Positions 1 through 6,174 of a stretch of DNA of 7,004 bases are shown here, in pieces. Numbering within the stretch: position 1 is the stretch's first letter; the number at the start of each line of letters is the position of its first letter. Position numbers and translations under genes: made by a program. Origin of the DNA: an uncultured Prevotella sp. (GTDB lineage: Bacteria > Bacteroidota > Bacteroidia > Bacteroidales > Bacteroidaceae). Location: NCBI GenBank assembly GCA_905210845.1, contig CAJLYG010000168.1:1-7004 (forward strand), written 5' to 3'. A model generated the notes under the pieces. It was not told where the DNA came from and made no database searches. It saw only the letters and a list, made by a program, of their open reading frames with translations.

Positions 1-237
1 GAACGGGCCGCCGCACTTGCGGACGACTCCGGCGATCAGGAACTCCGCGAAGAATACGAACGAATCGCCGGGCTGCTCGCAACCCTCCCGGAAGAACAGG
101 CCGAAGTGATCCGCCTGAAAACCTCCGACTCCCTGACTTTCGCCCGGATCGCCGAGATCACCGGCACCACCGAGGCGACCGTCAAATCCCGTTTCCGTTA
201 CGGGATCGGCAAGCTCCGCAAACTCATCAACCACTAA
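1..237 (+). CDS. ECF-type RNA polymerase sigma factor, C-terminal part (5' end outside window)
   Basis: The frame starting at base 1 is open for 78 codons and stops with TAA at 235-237; the start lies to the left of the window. The visible part is sigma-70 region 4, the helix-turn-helix that reads the -35 promoter element. It has the usual LLATLPEEQAEVIRLK core (residues about 27-42), then an IAEITGTTEATVKSRF recognition helix (about 52-67), then a basic tail ending KLRKLINH. Region 2 is not in view. The gene sits 12 bases before an anti-sigma start on the same strand, the normal ECF sigma/anti-sigma pairing. Base composition (about 61% GC, mostly C- or G-ending codons) differs from the genes after position 345, so this piece may come from another genome. 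The family is clear from the sequence; the regulon cannot be inferred. Confidence 0.88.
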   Translation, partial: ERAAALADDSGDQELREEYERIAGLLATLPEEQAEVIRLKTSDSLTFARIAEITGTTEATVKSRFRYGIGKLRKLINH

Positions 238-240
238 AAA

Positions 241-840
241 TCATCCGCCATGAAATGCACCGATTTTGAAAACCGAATCGAACTGCTGTTCGATGACAAT
301 ACCCCCGCAGAGGTTCGCCGCGAAATGTTGGAACACCTCGATCAGGGAGAAGGTAACAGAAGAGTCGTTCTGGTTTTCGATGGAGTAGACTTGGTGGATC
401 CAGCCGGTGTTGCCTCCGCCATGAAGGCAATTGCCGTTGTCGTTCGGTCGGAGACTGTAGGATTTCCCGGCTACGGTGAGCCTTGCCCCTTGGATGCGGT
501 TCGCATACCGTCCGACGGAAGCTCCGAAGTCGCTCGGGGAATGGACCGTGTCGGCATATTGCCGTAGGTTGTCATAGCCTAAGACGACATCGGTGGGCTT
601 GCCGTTCCTGTCAGGGACACAGAGCGATACTACCCTGCCACCATAATTGGTGAGGCATACTTCCATCCCCTTGCCATTGGTCAAAGTGACCAACTGCACT
701 TTCTTTCCATTGATCGTAGAGTCGAAACGCGAGGGATCCAATCCCGACTCAGTTAGTTTACCATTGCTTGAACATGCGGAGAGCAACATCATCCCGGATG
801 CGATTCCTCCCAAAAGCAGTACCTTAAAGTTTGACATCAT
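241..840 (-). CDS. Lipoprotein aldose 1-epimerase, N-terminal half with a foreign 3' end
   Basis: The open frame runs from ATG at 840 to TGA at 243-241 (199 codons), but only residues 1-167 (about 340-840) belong to the GalM family; the last 32 residues are antisense to the anti-sigma gene. The start gives a lipoprotein signal peptide: hydrophobic VLLLGGIASGMMLL followed by lipobox LSAC with Cys23, so the protein is expected to be exported and lipid-anchored. There is no acidic run after the Cys to argue for surface display. GalM proteins interconvert alpha and beta anomers of galactose and glucose. The conserved GRYANRI (Arg115) and CLHGG (His140) substrate-binding motifs are present. The second catalytic His, the Asp and the catalytic Glu near the C-terminus are missing, so this fragment could not be active. 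It lies downstream of the galactose operon terminator in the same direction and has its own upstream region (841-966). Confidence 0.82.
   Translation of the reverse strand: MMSNFKVLLLGGIASGMMLLSACSSNGKLTESGLDPSRFDSTINGKKVQLVTLTNGKGMEVCLTNYGGRVVSLCVPDRNGKPTDVVLGYDNLRQYADTVHSPSDFGASVGRYANRIQGARLTVAGKSYSLRPNDNGNCLHGGGNTGWIHQVYSIENQNDSSVTFSLIEVFQHFAANLCGGIVIEQQFDSVFKIGAFHGG
250..345 (+). pseudogene. Anti-sigma factor, N-terminal fragment broken at the junction
   Basis: ATG at 250 begins MKCTDFENRIELLFDDNTP and continues to EMLEHLDQ (residue 32). This resembles the first helices of the zinc-finger anti-sigma family, in which an early Cys and a later HxxxCxxC motif bind zinc and the domain holds the partner sigma factor. 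The fragment keeps the early Cys3 and His29 but stops just where CxxC is expected. The frame stays open to 567, yet from about 346 it is the antisense of a galM gene and has no independent coding character, so I end the feature at 345. No membrane segment is seen. Its place directly after an ECF sigma gene supports the assignment. It is either a true truncated gene or an intact gene cut by a chimeric join. Confidence 0.6.
340..345. other. Junction between two unrelated sequences at GATCAG
   Basis: To the left the + strand encodes an anti-sigma N-terminus; to the right the minus strand encodes an aldose 1-epimerase. Both reading frames lose their family character at the same few bases, centred on GATCAG. 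On the minus strand, GalM similarity ends at Leu166-Ile167 (codons within 340-345) and continues as unrelated residues EVFQHF, which are antisense to the anti-sigma gene. GC content and codon style also change here. The exact breakpoint cannot be placed more finely because the shared bases could belong to either side. Confidence 0.75.
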
Positions 841-914
841 CGGTTATATATTTAGGTCTTTATGATTTTGGGTGTAAAATTACAATTAATTTTCTTTGGT
901 TGTTCTCCAAATCG

Positions 915-930
915 TATGTTATATAACATA
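915..930. promoter_or_regulatory. Perfect 16-base palindrome, candidate operator
   Basis: TATGTTATATAACATA reads identically on both strands over all 16 bases. It lies about 75-90 bases upstream of the lipoprotein galM start and four bases from a second inverted repeat. The symmetry suits a dimeric DNA-binding regulator; the regulator is unknown. AT-rich intergenic DNA throws up palindromes by chance, but 16 perfect bases is more than expected in so short a region. Confidence 0.45.
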
Positions 931-933
931 AAA

Positions 934-948
934 GTGTATTTTATACAC
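934..948. promoter_or_regulatory. Inverted repeat GTGTAT-TTT-ATACAC, candidate operator
   Basis: Two perfect 6-base arms are separated by three T. The centre lies about 18 to 19 bases from the centre of the 915-930 palindrome, roughly two helical turns, so two dimers could sit on the same face of the DNA. The arms are not the same sequence as the first palindrome. As RNA it would be a weak hairpin without a following U tract, so it is unlikely to be a terminator. Confidence 0.35.
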
Positions 949-966
949 CGAAATACCCTTTTTCGC

Positions 967-1003
967 AAAAAAAAGACCTGTGGCAAACATCTGTCACAGG
1001 TCT
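967..1003 (-). terminator. Rho-independent terminator of the galactose operon
   Basis: Read on the minus strand, AGACCTGTG pairs perfectly with CACAGGTCT (9 base pairs, positions 1003-995 with 982-974; two further pairs including a G-U are possible) and runs directly into eight T (974-967). It begins about 50 bases after the transporter stop codon. This is a textbook intrinsic terminator and separates the operon from the downstream lipoprotein galM gene. Confidence 0.9.
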
Positions 1004-1052
1004 CTTACCTTATTATAAGATAGGTAATGATTACATGTTCAATCAGTAATGA

Positions 1053-2369
1053 TTATACGGGGATCTCAGGGTTGACGTTCTTGCTGCCGAATGCGGCATA
1101 GTAGAACATGTATGCCATGGAGATGAGCGGTACGATGTAAGAGATCATGTACCCAGCATTGTCGGCAATAAAGTTCTGAACCAAAGGCCAGAGACCGCCG
1201 CCTACCACCATCATCATGAAGATGCCGGAAGCCTGGGCGGTGTATTTACCAAGTCCTTCGGTAGAGAGGTTGAAGATACTGGTCCACATAATGGATGTGC
1301 AGAGACCGCACAAGACCAAGAACATGGCAGCGATAGGAACCTCTACCATCTGGAAGGCTGACCCCGTGAATACGGGCATGTGAACCATAGATGAGTTGCC
1401 GAGGATCATGGCTAACAGCAGGAAGAGCATGCCCACACCATTGGCAACGAGCATCATTGTGCGGCTGGAAACCTTGGCAGCCACGAAGGAAGAGCAAAGA
1501 CGACCTACGAGCATCAGGAACCAATACGTACCTGCCATGAATCCACCGATTGCAGCAGCGTTAACGATGCCGTTCATACCCTGGAACGCGCCGTTGGCTG
1601 TATCGGAGATATAGAAGTTCAATGTGCCGGGGATACCCACCTCAACGCCTACATAGACGAAGATAGCGATCACACCAAGGGTGAAATGGCGGAAAGCCCA
1701 AGGACTGAACTCGAAGACTGTAGAAGAGTCGGTCTTTCCCATCTCTGGATCTTGGATAGGAATGAAGCAGAGGATGCAGAAAGCTGCGGCAAACACGGCC
1801 ATGGCAATGTACATGACTAAGTTGACATCTACCATCTTGGTGTTGGCTGTCACCGTACCGATCAAAGCACCGACAAGCATAGGAGTGAGTGTGCCGGACA
1901 AGGAGTTCAGCGTACCACCGATCATGTTCAGCTGGTTACCGCGGTTGCCACCACCACCTAAGAGGTTCAGCATCGGGTTGACCACAGTATTCAGCATACA
2001 TACGGCGAAACCAGAGATGAAAGCACCGAGCAGGTAAACCACGAAACCTGTTACTCCTGGGTCGAACTTCCCAGAGAGGAACTGTACGAGAACACCTACG
2101 AAGCCAGTGGCGATACCCACTAAGGCCGTTTTCTTGTACCCGATCTTCGTCAGCATCTTACCTGCGGGGATTCCCATGAACAGGTATGCCAAGAAGTTCA
2201 TGGCATTACCCAACATGCCGATAGTGTTGGCACTGCCACTGTCGGCAAAGACATTTTTCCAGATTACTCCAATCGGTGCGGCGAGATTCGTCACGAACGA
2301 GATCATCGCATAGAGGAAGAACATCGTGATGATAGCGATGATGCTTCCTTGTTGTTTGTTTTGGCTCAT
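1053..2369 (-). CDS. Glucose/galactose MFS transporter, FHS family (FucP/GluP-like)
   Basis: This encodes a 438-residue, very hydrophobic inner-membrane protein with about 12 membrane spans, the usual size for the fucose/galactose/glucose:H+ symporter family, which brings hexoses into the cytoplasm with protons. Family signs are GIPAGKMLTKIGYKK in the loop after span 2 (residues about 67-80), LNTVVNPMLNLLG (about 126-138), NQLNMIGGTLNSLSG (about 145-159), and the very characteristic FVYVGVEVGIPGTLNFYIS after the central loop (about 237-255), including the Glu of the EV/EVG segment. I chose MSQNKQQ (ATG at 2369) because the 13-codon extension from 2408 (MCVYIITKN...) is AT-rich, has no family match and would start right at the hairpin upstream. 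The gene is last in the galM-galK-transporter operon. A terminator-like hairpin sits just before it and a true terminator just after. Galactose or glucose as substrate is inferred from the neighbours. Confidence 0.9.
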   Translation of the reverse strand: MSQNKQQGSIIAIITMFFLYAMISFVTNLAAPIGVIWKNVFADSGSANTIGMLGNAMNFLAYLFMGIPAGKMLTKIGYKKTALVGIATGFVGVLVQFLSGKFDPGVTGFVVYLLGAFISGFAVCMLNTVVNPMLNLLGGGGNRGNQLNMIGGTLNSLSGTLTPMLVGALIGTVTANTKMVDVNLVMYIAMAVFAAAFCILCFIPIQDPEMGKTDSSTVFEFSPWAFRHFTLGVIAIFVYVGVEVGIPGTLNFYISDTANGAFQGMNGIVNAAAIGGFMAGTYWFLMLVGRLCSSFVAAKVSSRTMMLVANGVGMLFLLLAMILGNSSMVHMPVFTGSAFQMVEVPIAAMFLVLCGLCTSIMWTSIFNLSTEGLGKYTAQASGIFMMMVVGGGLWPLVQNFIADNAGYMISYIVPLISMAYMFYYAAFGSKNVNPEIPV

Positions 2370-2381
2370 TTTTTTATTGAT

Positions 2382-2393
2382 GTTTTTAGTTAT
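2382..2393 (-). repeat. Leader motif ATAACTAAAAAC upstream of the transporter
   Basis: The identical 12 bases also occur in the galM leader at 4772-4783. Here they lie 12 bases before the chosen ATG at 2369. No Shine-Dalgarno sequence is present; A-rich leaders of this type are common before Bacteroidota genes and probably aid ribosome binding. A shared regulatory role is possible but not shown. Confidence 0.35.
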
Positions 2394-2406
2394 AATATAT
2401 ACGCAC

Positions 2407-2440
2407 AAAAGGTCTGCAGCCGTTTTGATGACTGCAGACC
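2407..2440 (-). terminator. Terminator-like hairpin between galK and the transporter
   Basis: On the minus strand GGTCTGCAG and CTGCAGACC form a perfect 9-base-pair stem around a 12-base loop, followed by four T (2410-2407). It starts 22 bases after the galK stop codon. The short T tract suggests a partial terminator or an mRNA stabilising/processing hairpin rather than a complete stop, because no clear promoter for the transporter is visible between the hairpin and its ATG. It would lower transporter expression relative to galM and galK, or protect the galM-galK message 3' end. Confidence 0.7.
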
Positions 2441-2461
2441 ATTATGATTCTTCCTTCTTCC

Positions 2462-3628
2462 TTAGCAAACCTTATGGGATCCATCGCTGATCACAACAGG
2501 ATAAACTTTAGGTTCCTTGCCGTATTTAGCGGCATATTTAGCTTTGGCGTCTGCGATGAACTGGTCATAGAGTTCGTCCTTAACCAAGTTGATGGTGCAG
2601 CCACCGAATCCGCCGCCCATGATCCTACTGCCTGTGACGCCATTCTCTTTGGCGATATCGTTCAGGAAGTCGAGTTCCTCACAAGATACCTCATACTCCT
2701 TGCTCAGTCCCTCATGGGTCTCATACATCTTCTTTCCCACAGTTTCGTAATCGCCTTTCTCCAAGGCATCGCACACGGCTAACACACGGTCTTTCTCGCC
2801 GAGCACGAAGTGGGCGCGCTTGTAGTCTTCTTCTCCAACCTCTGCGCGTACCTCATCCAACTGTTCCCAGGTGCAGTCGCGCAAGGTCTCGAATTTGCCT
2901 TCTGGGTGCTTGGCAGCGATGTGCTTAACCACGTTCTCGCAACTGTTGCGGCGATCGTTATAAGGAGAGCCTGCCAACTCATGCTTCACGCAGGAATTGA
3001 GCAATACCAATTTGTATCCTTGTGGGTCGAAGGGGAAGTATTCGAACTCGCGGCTACGGCAGTCGAGGCGCATGAGCTTGCCCTTCTGCCCGAAGACACT
3101 GGCAAACTGGTCCATGATGCCACAGTTCACGCCACAGTATTTATGCTCTGTAGCCTGCCCAGCGAGGACGATGTCCCATTTGCTTACTTTGTTGTCGCCG
3201 AACAGGTCGTTCAGCCCGCAGCCAAAGCAGCTCTCCATCGCTGCAGAGGAGGACATGCCTGCACCCATGGGTACGTCGCCGGCAAAGGCAATGTTGAATC
3301 CCTTCACGGCAGCACCGAGTTTTTCCATCTCCAGTGCCATGCCATAGATGTAGCGTGCCCACCTTGCCCTCGGGCCTTGGCCATCGTGGAAGTCGAAGTC
3401 GACACGGTCCTTCAGGTCAATGGAGTAAGCGCGTATCGTACTCTCCGTGCCGTTTGGGCGGATCTCCGCCATGATTCCCTTGTCGACAGCACCTGGGAAG
3501 ACAAATCCCCCGTTATAGTCAGTATGCTCGCCGATCAGGTTGATACGGCCCGGAGACCAATATATATTTCCTGTCTTGCCATCAAAGTGTTTGATGAAGC
3601 GGCTTCTTACGAATTCAATATCTATCAT
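2462..3628 (-). CDS. galK: Galactokinase
   Basis: This is a complete 388-residue enzyme, the normal length for GalK. It phosphorylates alpha-D-galactose with ATP to galactose 1-phosphate, the first committed step of the Leloir pathway, in the cytoplasm. All three GHMP-kinase signatures are present: the galactokinase motif SPGRINLIGEHTDYNGG (residues 25-41, with Arg28, Glu34 and Asp37 at sugar-binding/catalytic positions), the ATP-binding loop DVPMGAGMSSSAA (118-130), and the C-terminal GSRIMGGGFGGCTINL (333-348). CGIMDQ carries the catalytic base Asp173. The ATG at 3628 gives the expected short N-terminus, with ATAACT directly before it and no Shine-Dalgarno site. It follows galM by 40 bases and precedes the transporter, so it is probably transcribed from the promoter at 4796-4827. 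No galT or galE is adjacent. A long open frame on the opposite strand is a codon-usage shadow. Confidence 0.97.
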   Translation of the reverse strand: MIDIEFVRSRFIKHFDGKTGNIYWSPGRINLIGEHTDYNGGFVFPGAVDKGIMAEIRPNGTESTIRAYSIDLKDRVDFDFHDGQGPRARWARYIYGMALEMEKLGAAVKGFNIAFAGDVPMGAGMSSSAAMESCFGCGLNDLFGDNKVSKWDIVLAGQATEHKYCGVNCGIMDQFASVFGQKGKLMRLDCRSREFEYFPFDPQGYKLVLLNSCVKHELAGSPYNDRRNSCENVVKHIAAKHPEGKFETLRDCTWEQLDEVRAEVGEEDYKRAHFVLGEKDRVLAVCDALEKGDYETVGKKMYETHEGLSKEYEVSCEELDFLNDIAKENGVTGSRIMGGGFGGCTINLVKDELYDQFIADAKAKYAAKYGKEPKVYPVVISDGSHKVC

Positions 3629-3668
3629 AGTTATTTGATTTTATAAATGAATATTCGATGGATGTTTT

Positions 3669-4763
3669 TTAGTCGACGACACCAAATTTGTAGATCGTCT
3701 TTTGGGTGTATTTATGGTCAGGATCTAAGACAACGGGGGGGAAGTAAGGACGGTTGGGAGAGTCGGGGAAATGCTCTGCTTCCAAACATACTGCGCTCCG
3801 CCGTGGGTAAGTGGCACCGTGTGTGCCCTTGTAGCTGCCGTCCTCGAAGTTACCGGTGTAGAGCTGGATACCAGGTTCCGTGGTATAAACCTCCATGGTA
3901 CGCCCGCTTACAGGCTCAATCAGTTTGGCTGCGAAACTCAGTTCGCCCACTTCCTTCTTGTTCAGCACGTAGCAATGGTCGTAGCCTGCTCCGTTCTTGA
4001 TCTGCTCATCGTCTGCATCGATGTCCTGTCCGATGGGCTTAGGCTTGCGGAAGTCGAATGGCGTTCCTTCTACCTTCAGGATCTCACCTGTTGGGATGCT
4101 CGTCTCGTCAATGGGCACGTAGAAGTCGGCATTCATCTGCAAGATGATGTTGTCCACCGTCGGGGTGGGGTCGGCAATGCCTGCCAATGAGAAAAATCCG
4201 TGACTGGTGAGGTTAATGATGGTTTTCTTGTTGGTCGTGGCCATGTAGTCGATGACCAGCTCGTTGTCATCCGTGAACGTATAGACTACCGTGACCTTCA
4301 CTTCTCCTGTATATCCTTCCTCGCCGTATGGACTGACGTATTTCAGTACCACTGCCTGGTCGTTCATCTGGAGCGCGTCCCATACTTTCTCGTTGTATCC
4401 CGACTTGCCGCCGTGGAGTGAGTTGACGCCATTGTTGATGAAGAGGTGATATTCTTTGCCATGCAGGGTGAAAGTACCTTTCGCAATACGGTTACCAAAG
4501 CGACCGATGAGTCTGGAAAGATAGGGTTCTGGACTGTTGATGACATCCTTAATGTTGTCATGGCCTTGGATAACATTGGCATGTTTGCCGTTCTTGTCGG
4601 GCACCATGATGGCTACAATGGCACCTCCATAATTGGTGATGGCGACTTCATTGCCAACATGGTTCTTCAGGATGTACAAGTCTGTCTTTTTCCCGTTGAT
4701 CGTGGTCTGGAAGTCTTCACGCTTCAGGCCACAGATGTTTTCTGTTTCTCCTGTGTTCATCAT
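3669..4763 (-). CDS. galM: Aldose 1-epimerase (mutarotase), cytosolic
   Basis: This is a complete 364-residue protein of normal family length, with no signal peptide. It converts beta-D-galactose to the alpha anomer needed by galactokinase. The expected residues are all visible: GRFGNRI with Arg92 and SLHGG with His117 for substrate binding, NLTSHGFFSLAG with the catalytic acid His188, GYDHCYVL with Asp262, TTEPGIQLYTGNF (residues 294-306), and CLEAEHFPDSPN with the catalytic base Glu328. The start is ATG at 4763; a second in-frame ATG follows at once, and the two cannot be separated because no Shine-Dalgarno site is present. It is the first gene after a good Bacteroidota promoter and is followed by galK and the sugar transporter, which fits its role. 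It resembles the lipoprotein homologue at 840 in the N-terminal half (TINGKK, TNYGG, VPDRNGK/VPDKNGK), but lacks an export signal, so the two would act in different compartments. Confidence 0.95.
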   Translation of the reverse strand: MMNTGETENICGLKREDFQTTINGKKTDLYILKNHVGNEVAITNYGGAIVAIMVPDKNGKHANVIQGHDNIKDVINSPEPYLSRLIGRFGNRIAKGTFTLHGKEYHLFINNGVNSLHGGKSGYNEKVWDALQMNDQAVVLKYVSPYGEEGYTGEVKVTVVYTFTDDNELVIDYMATTNKKTIINLTSHGFFSLAGIADPTPTVDNIILQMNADFYVPIDETSIPTGEILKVEGTPFDFRKPKPIGQDIDADDEQIKNGAGYDHCYVLNKKEVGELSFAAKLIEPVSGRTMEVYTTEPGIQLYTGNFEDGSYKGTHGATYPRRSAVCLEAEHFPDSPNRPYFPPVVLDPDHKYTQKTIYKFGVVD

Positions 4764-4771
4764 AAAAATAA

Positions 4772-4783
4772 GTTTTTAGTTAT
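4772..4783 (-). repeat. Leader motif ATAACTAAAAAC upstream of galM
   Basis: This is an exact 12-base copy of the motif in the transporter leader (2382-2393), here 8 bases before the galM ATG and shortly after the predicted transcription start. It is probably an A-rich translation-initiation leader; a specific regulator site is not excluded. Confidence 0.35.
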
Positions 4784-4795
4784 CTTATGTAGTTG

Positions 4796-4827
4796 CAAAG
4801 TAACTGAAAAAAAACGAATTTTACAAA
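4796..4827 (-). promoter_or_regulatory. Bacteroidota-type promoter of the galM-galK-transporter operon
   Basis: On the minus strand a TTTG (4827-4824) is followed after exactly 20 bases by TTACTTTG (4803-4796). The Bacteroidota housekeeping consensus is TTTG, about 19-21 bases, then TAnnTTTG, so the -7 box differs at one position (T for A). Transcription would start near 4789 and leave a leader of about 25 bases before the galM ATG. It lies between folC and galM, so the galactose genes can be transcribed separately from folC. No clear operator was found next to it; a small repeat CTATT-A-AATAG occurs at 4866-4876. Confidence 0.65.
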
Positions 4828-4887
4828 TGAAACTGAGAAAATTGCTTTCGCCTGCGAGTTAAAAACTATTAAATAGGCAAAATACTG

Positions 4888-6174
4888 TCATTTTAGGAAT
4901 GCTAATAGATCAGCGACGATATAGCTGCTGCCCCCAACGAAGATGAAGTCGTCCTTGTTCGCATCAGTCAGTGCTGCCTGATAGGCTTTCCCGACACAAT
5001 CGAATGGCTTCCCCTTCAGTCCATGTGCCGTTCCCTCTTCCATGACCTTCGTCACGGGGATGGCCCGATGGGTCTCTGCCTGCGTGAAGTAATAGATGGC
5101 TTGGGTGGGAAGCAGTCCCATCACGGTGTCGATGTCCTTGTCGTCTACCATTCCGAACACGATTCTCAACTGTCGGCACTCCTGGGCTTTCAGCTGTCGG
5201 GCGAGGTATTGCCATCCCCCGACGTTATGGCCGGTGTCACAGACCACGGTAGGGTTCGACTGGACGTGCTGCCATCGTCCTTCTAATCCTGTTGCCTCGC
5301 AGACGTGGGCGACACCCACCCTGATGCTCCCGTCACTGATCACGACACCTTGTTGCCTGATGACGGGAATGGCGGTGAGGATGGTGTTCATGTTCTTGGC
5401 TTGGTAGATCCCTCCCAGTTCTCCCCGGAGCTTGCCGAGGTTCTTGGTTTGGTATTCCATTCCGCCTTCAGTCAAGGGCTCTGCGGCGGTCACCTCCTTG
5501 GCATCTTCTGCAAAGACGATGGGCGATTGCATCTCTCTTGCCTTTTTCTGGAAGACGGGTTTAGTCTCGGCAACGGTCTCCCCGATCACCACGGGTACGC
5601 CAGGCTTGATGATGCCTGCCTTCTCACTGGCGATCTGGGCAAGGGTGTTCCCTAAGAACTGGGTGTGGTCGAAGCTGATGTTCGTGATGATGGAGACTAG
5701 AGGGGTGATGATGTTGGTGCAGTCAAGGCGACCTCCTAATCCTACTTCGATCACGGCGATATCGACATGCTGCTCGGCGAAGTACTGGAACGCTAACGCC
5801 GTGCTCAGCTCGAAGAAGGAGGGGTGCAGGGGCTCGAAGAAACTGCGTTCTCTCTCGACAAAGTCCACCACGTATTCCTTCGGTATGCAGACATCGTTCA
5901 CGCGGATCCGCTCTCGGAAGTCAACCAAGTGGGGGGAGGTGTAGAGCCCTACCTTATATCCTTCTGCCTGTAGGATCGAGGCAAGGGTATGGGAGCAGGA
6001 TCCCTTTCCGTTGGTTCCCGCCACATGTATGCTCCTGAACTGCCGGTGGGGATGACCGAAGTGGTCATCCAAGGCGAGGGTGTTAGACAACCCCTCTTTA
6101 TACGCAGAAGCACCCACCTGTTCGAAAACGGGGGTGCTATTGTATAGGTATTCTACAGTCTCCTGATATGTCAT
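4888..6174 (-). CDS. folC: Folylpolyglutamate synthase / dihydrofolate synthase
   Basis: This 428-residue cytoplasmic ligase of the Mur-ligase superfamily matches FolC in length and motifs. It adds glutamate to folates with ATP, and in many bacteria also makes dihydrofolate from dihydropteroate; the sequence alone does not settle whether both activities are present. Visible features in order are the ATP-binding P-loop GTNGKGS (53-59), [16 protein letters not shown] (78-93), [12 protein letters not shown] with the magnesium-binding Glu143, [10 protein letters not shown] with His170, [10 protein letters not shown] with Lys185 (the lysine that is carbamylated in this family), EGRWQ near Arg300, and DTGHN (313-317) in the C-terminal glutamate-binding domain, where many homologues have D-G-A-H-N. 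The ATG at 6174 overlaps the dnaJ stop codon as ATGA, so translation is probably coupled. The product has no functional tie to the galactose genes downstream, which have their own promoter. Confidence 0.95.
   Translation of the reverse strand: MTYQETVEYLYNSTPVFEQVGASAYKEGLSNTLALDDHFGHPHRQFRSIHVAGTNGKGSCSHTLASILQAEGYKVGLYTSPHLVDFRERIRVNDVCIPKEYVVDFVERERSFFEPLHPSFFELSTALAFQYFAEQHVDIAVIEVGLGGRLDCTNIITPLVSIITNISFDHTQFLGNTLAQIASEKAGIIKPGVPVVIGETVAETKPVFQKKAREMQSPIVFAEDAKEVTAAEPLTEGGMEYQTKNLGKLRGELGGIYQAKNMNTILTAIPVIRQQGVVISDGSIRVGVAHVCEATGLEGRWQHVQSNPTVVCDTGHNVGGWQYLARQLKAQECRQLRIVFGMVDDKDIDTVMGLLPTQAIYYFTQAETHRAIPVTKVMEEGTAHGLKGKPFDCVGKAYQAALTDANKDDFIFVGGSSYIVADLLAFLK

Larger units (their letters stand above)
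841..966 (-). promoter_or_regulatory. AT-rich upstream region of the lipoprotein galM gene
   Basis: This gene-free stretch between the operon terminator and the ATG at 840 is strongly AT-rich and must hold the promoter of the lipoprotein galM gene, since a strong terminator lies just upstream. It contains two near-adjacent palindromes (915-930 and 934-948) and a third weaker one, TGTAA-AA-TTACA at 873-884. I could not find a convincing Bacteroidota promoter (TTTG, about 20 bases, TAnnTTTG). The nearest -7 candidate is ACGATTTG on the minus strand beside the first palindrome, without a matching upstream box. No Shine-Dalgarno site is visible. Confidence 0.5.

Noticed and set aside
250..567. 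A 105-codon + strand frame read as one protein
   Set aside because: Only the first 32 residues have anti-sigma character; from about 346 the frame is the reverse complement of the galM gene, so the rest is produced by the junction.
2370..2408. Upstream start of the transporter at 2408, adding MCVYIITKNINKK
   Set aside because: The extension is AT-rich leader directly after the hairpin, has no family counterpart, and contains the leader motif shared with galM; ATG at 2369 fits the family length.
2810..3646. A 278-codon open frame on the + strand opposite galK
   Set aside because: It lies antisense to a galK that has all its catalytic motifs, shows no recognisable domain, and has the pattern of a codon-bias shadow. 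No promoter or leader was seen for it.
4446..4862. A 138-codon + strand frame opposite the galM 5' end and its promoter
   Set aside because: It is antisense to conserved galM codons and runs across the promoter region; no family resemblance or leader supports it.
4861..4880. Small repeat CTATT-A-AATAG followed by T residues as a folC terminator
   Set aside because: Only about four A-T rich pairs could form with a workable loop, too weak for an intrinsic terminator; at most a minor operator-like repeat.
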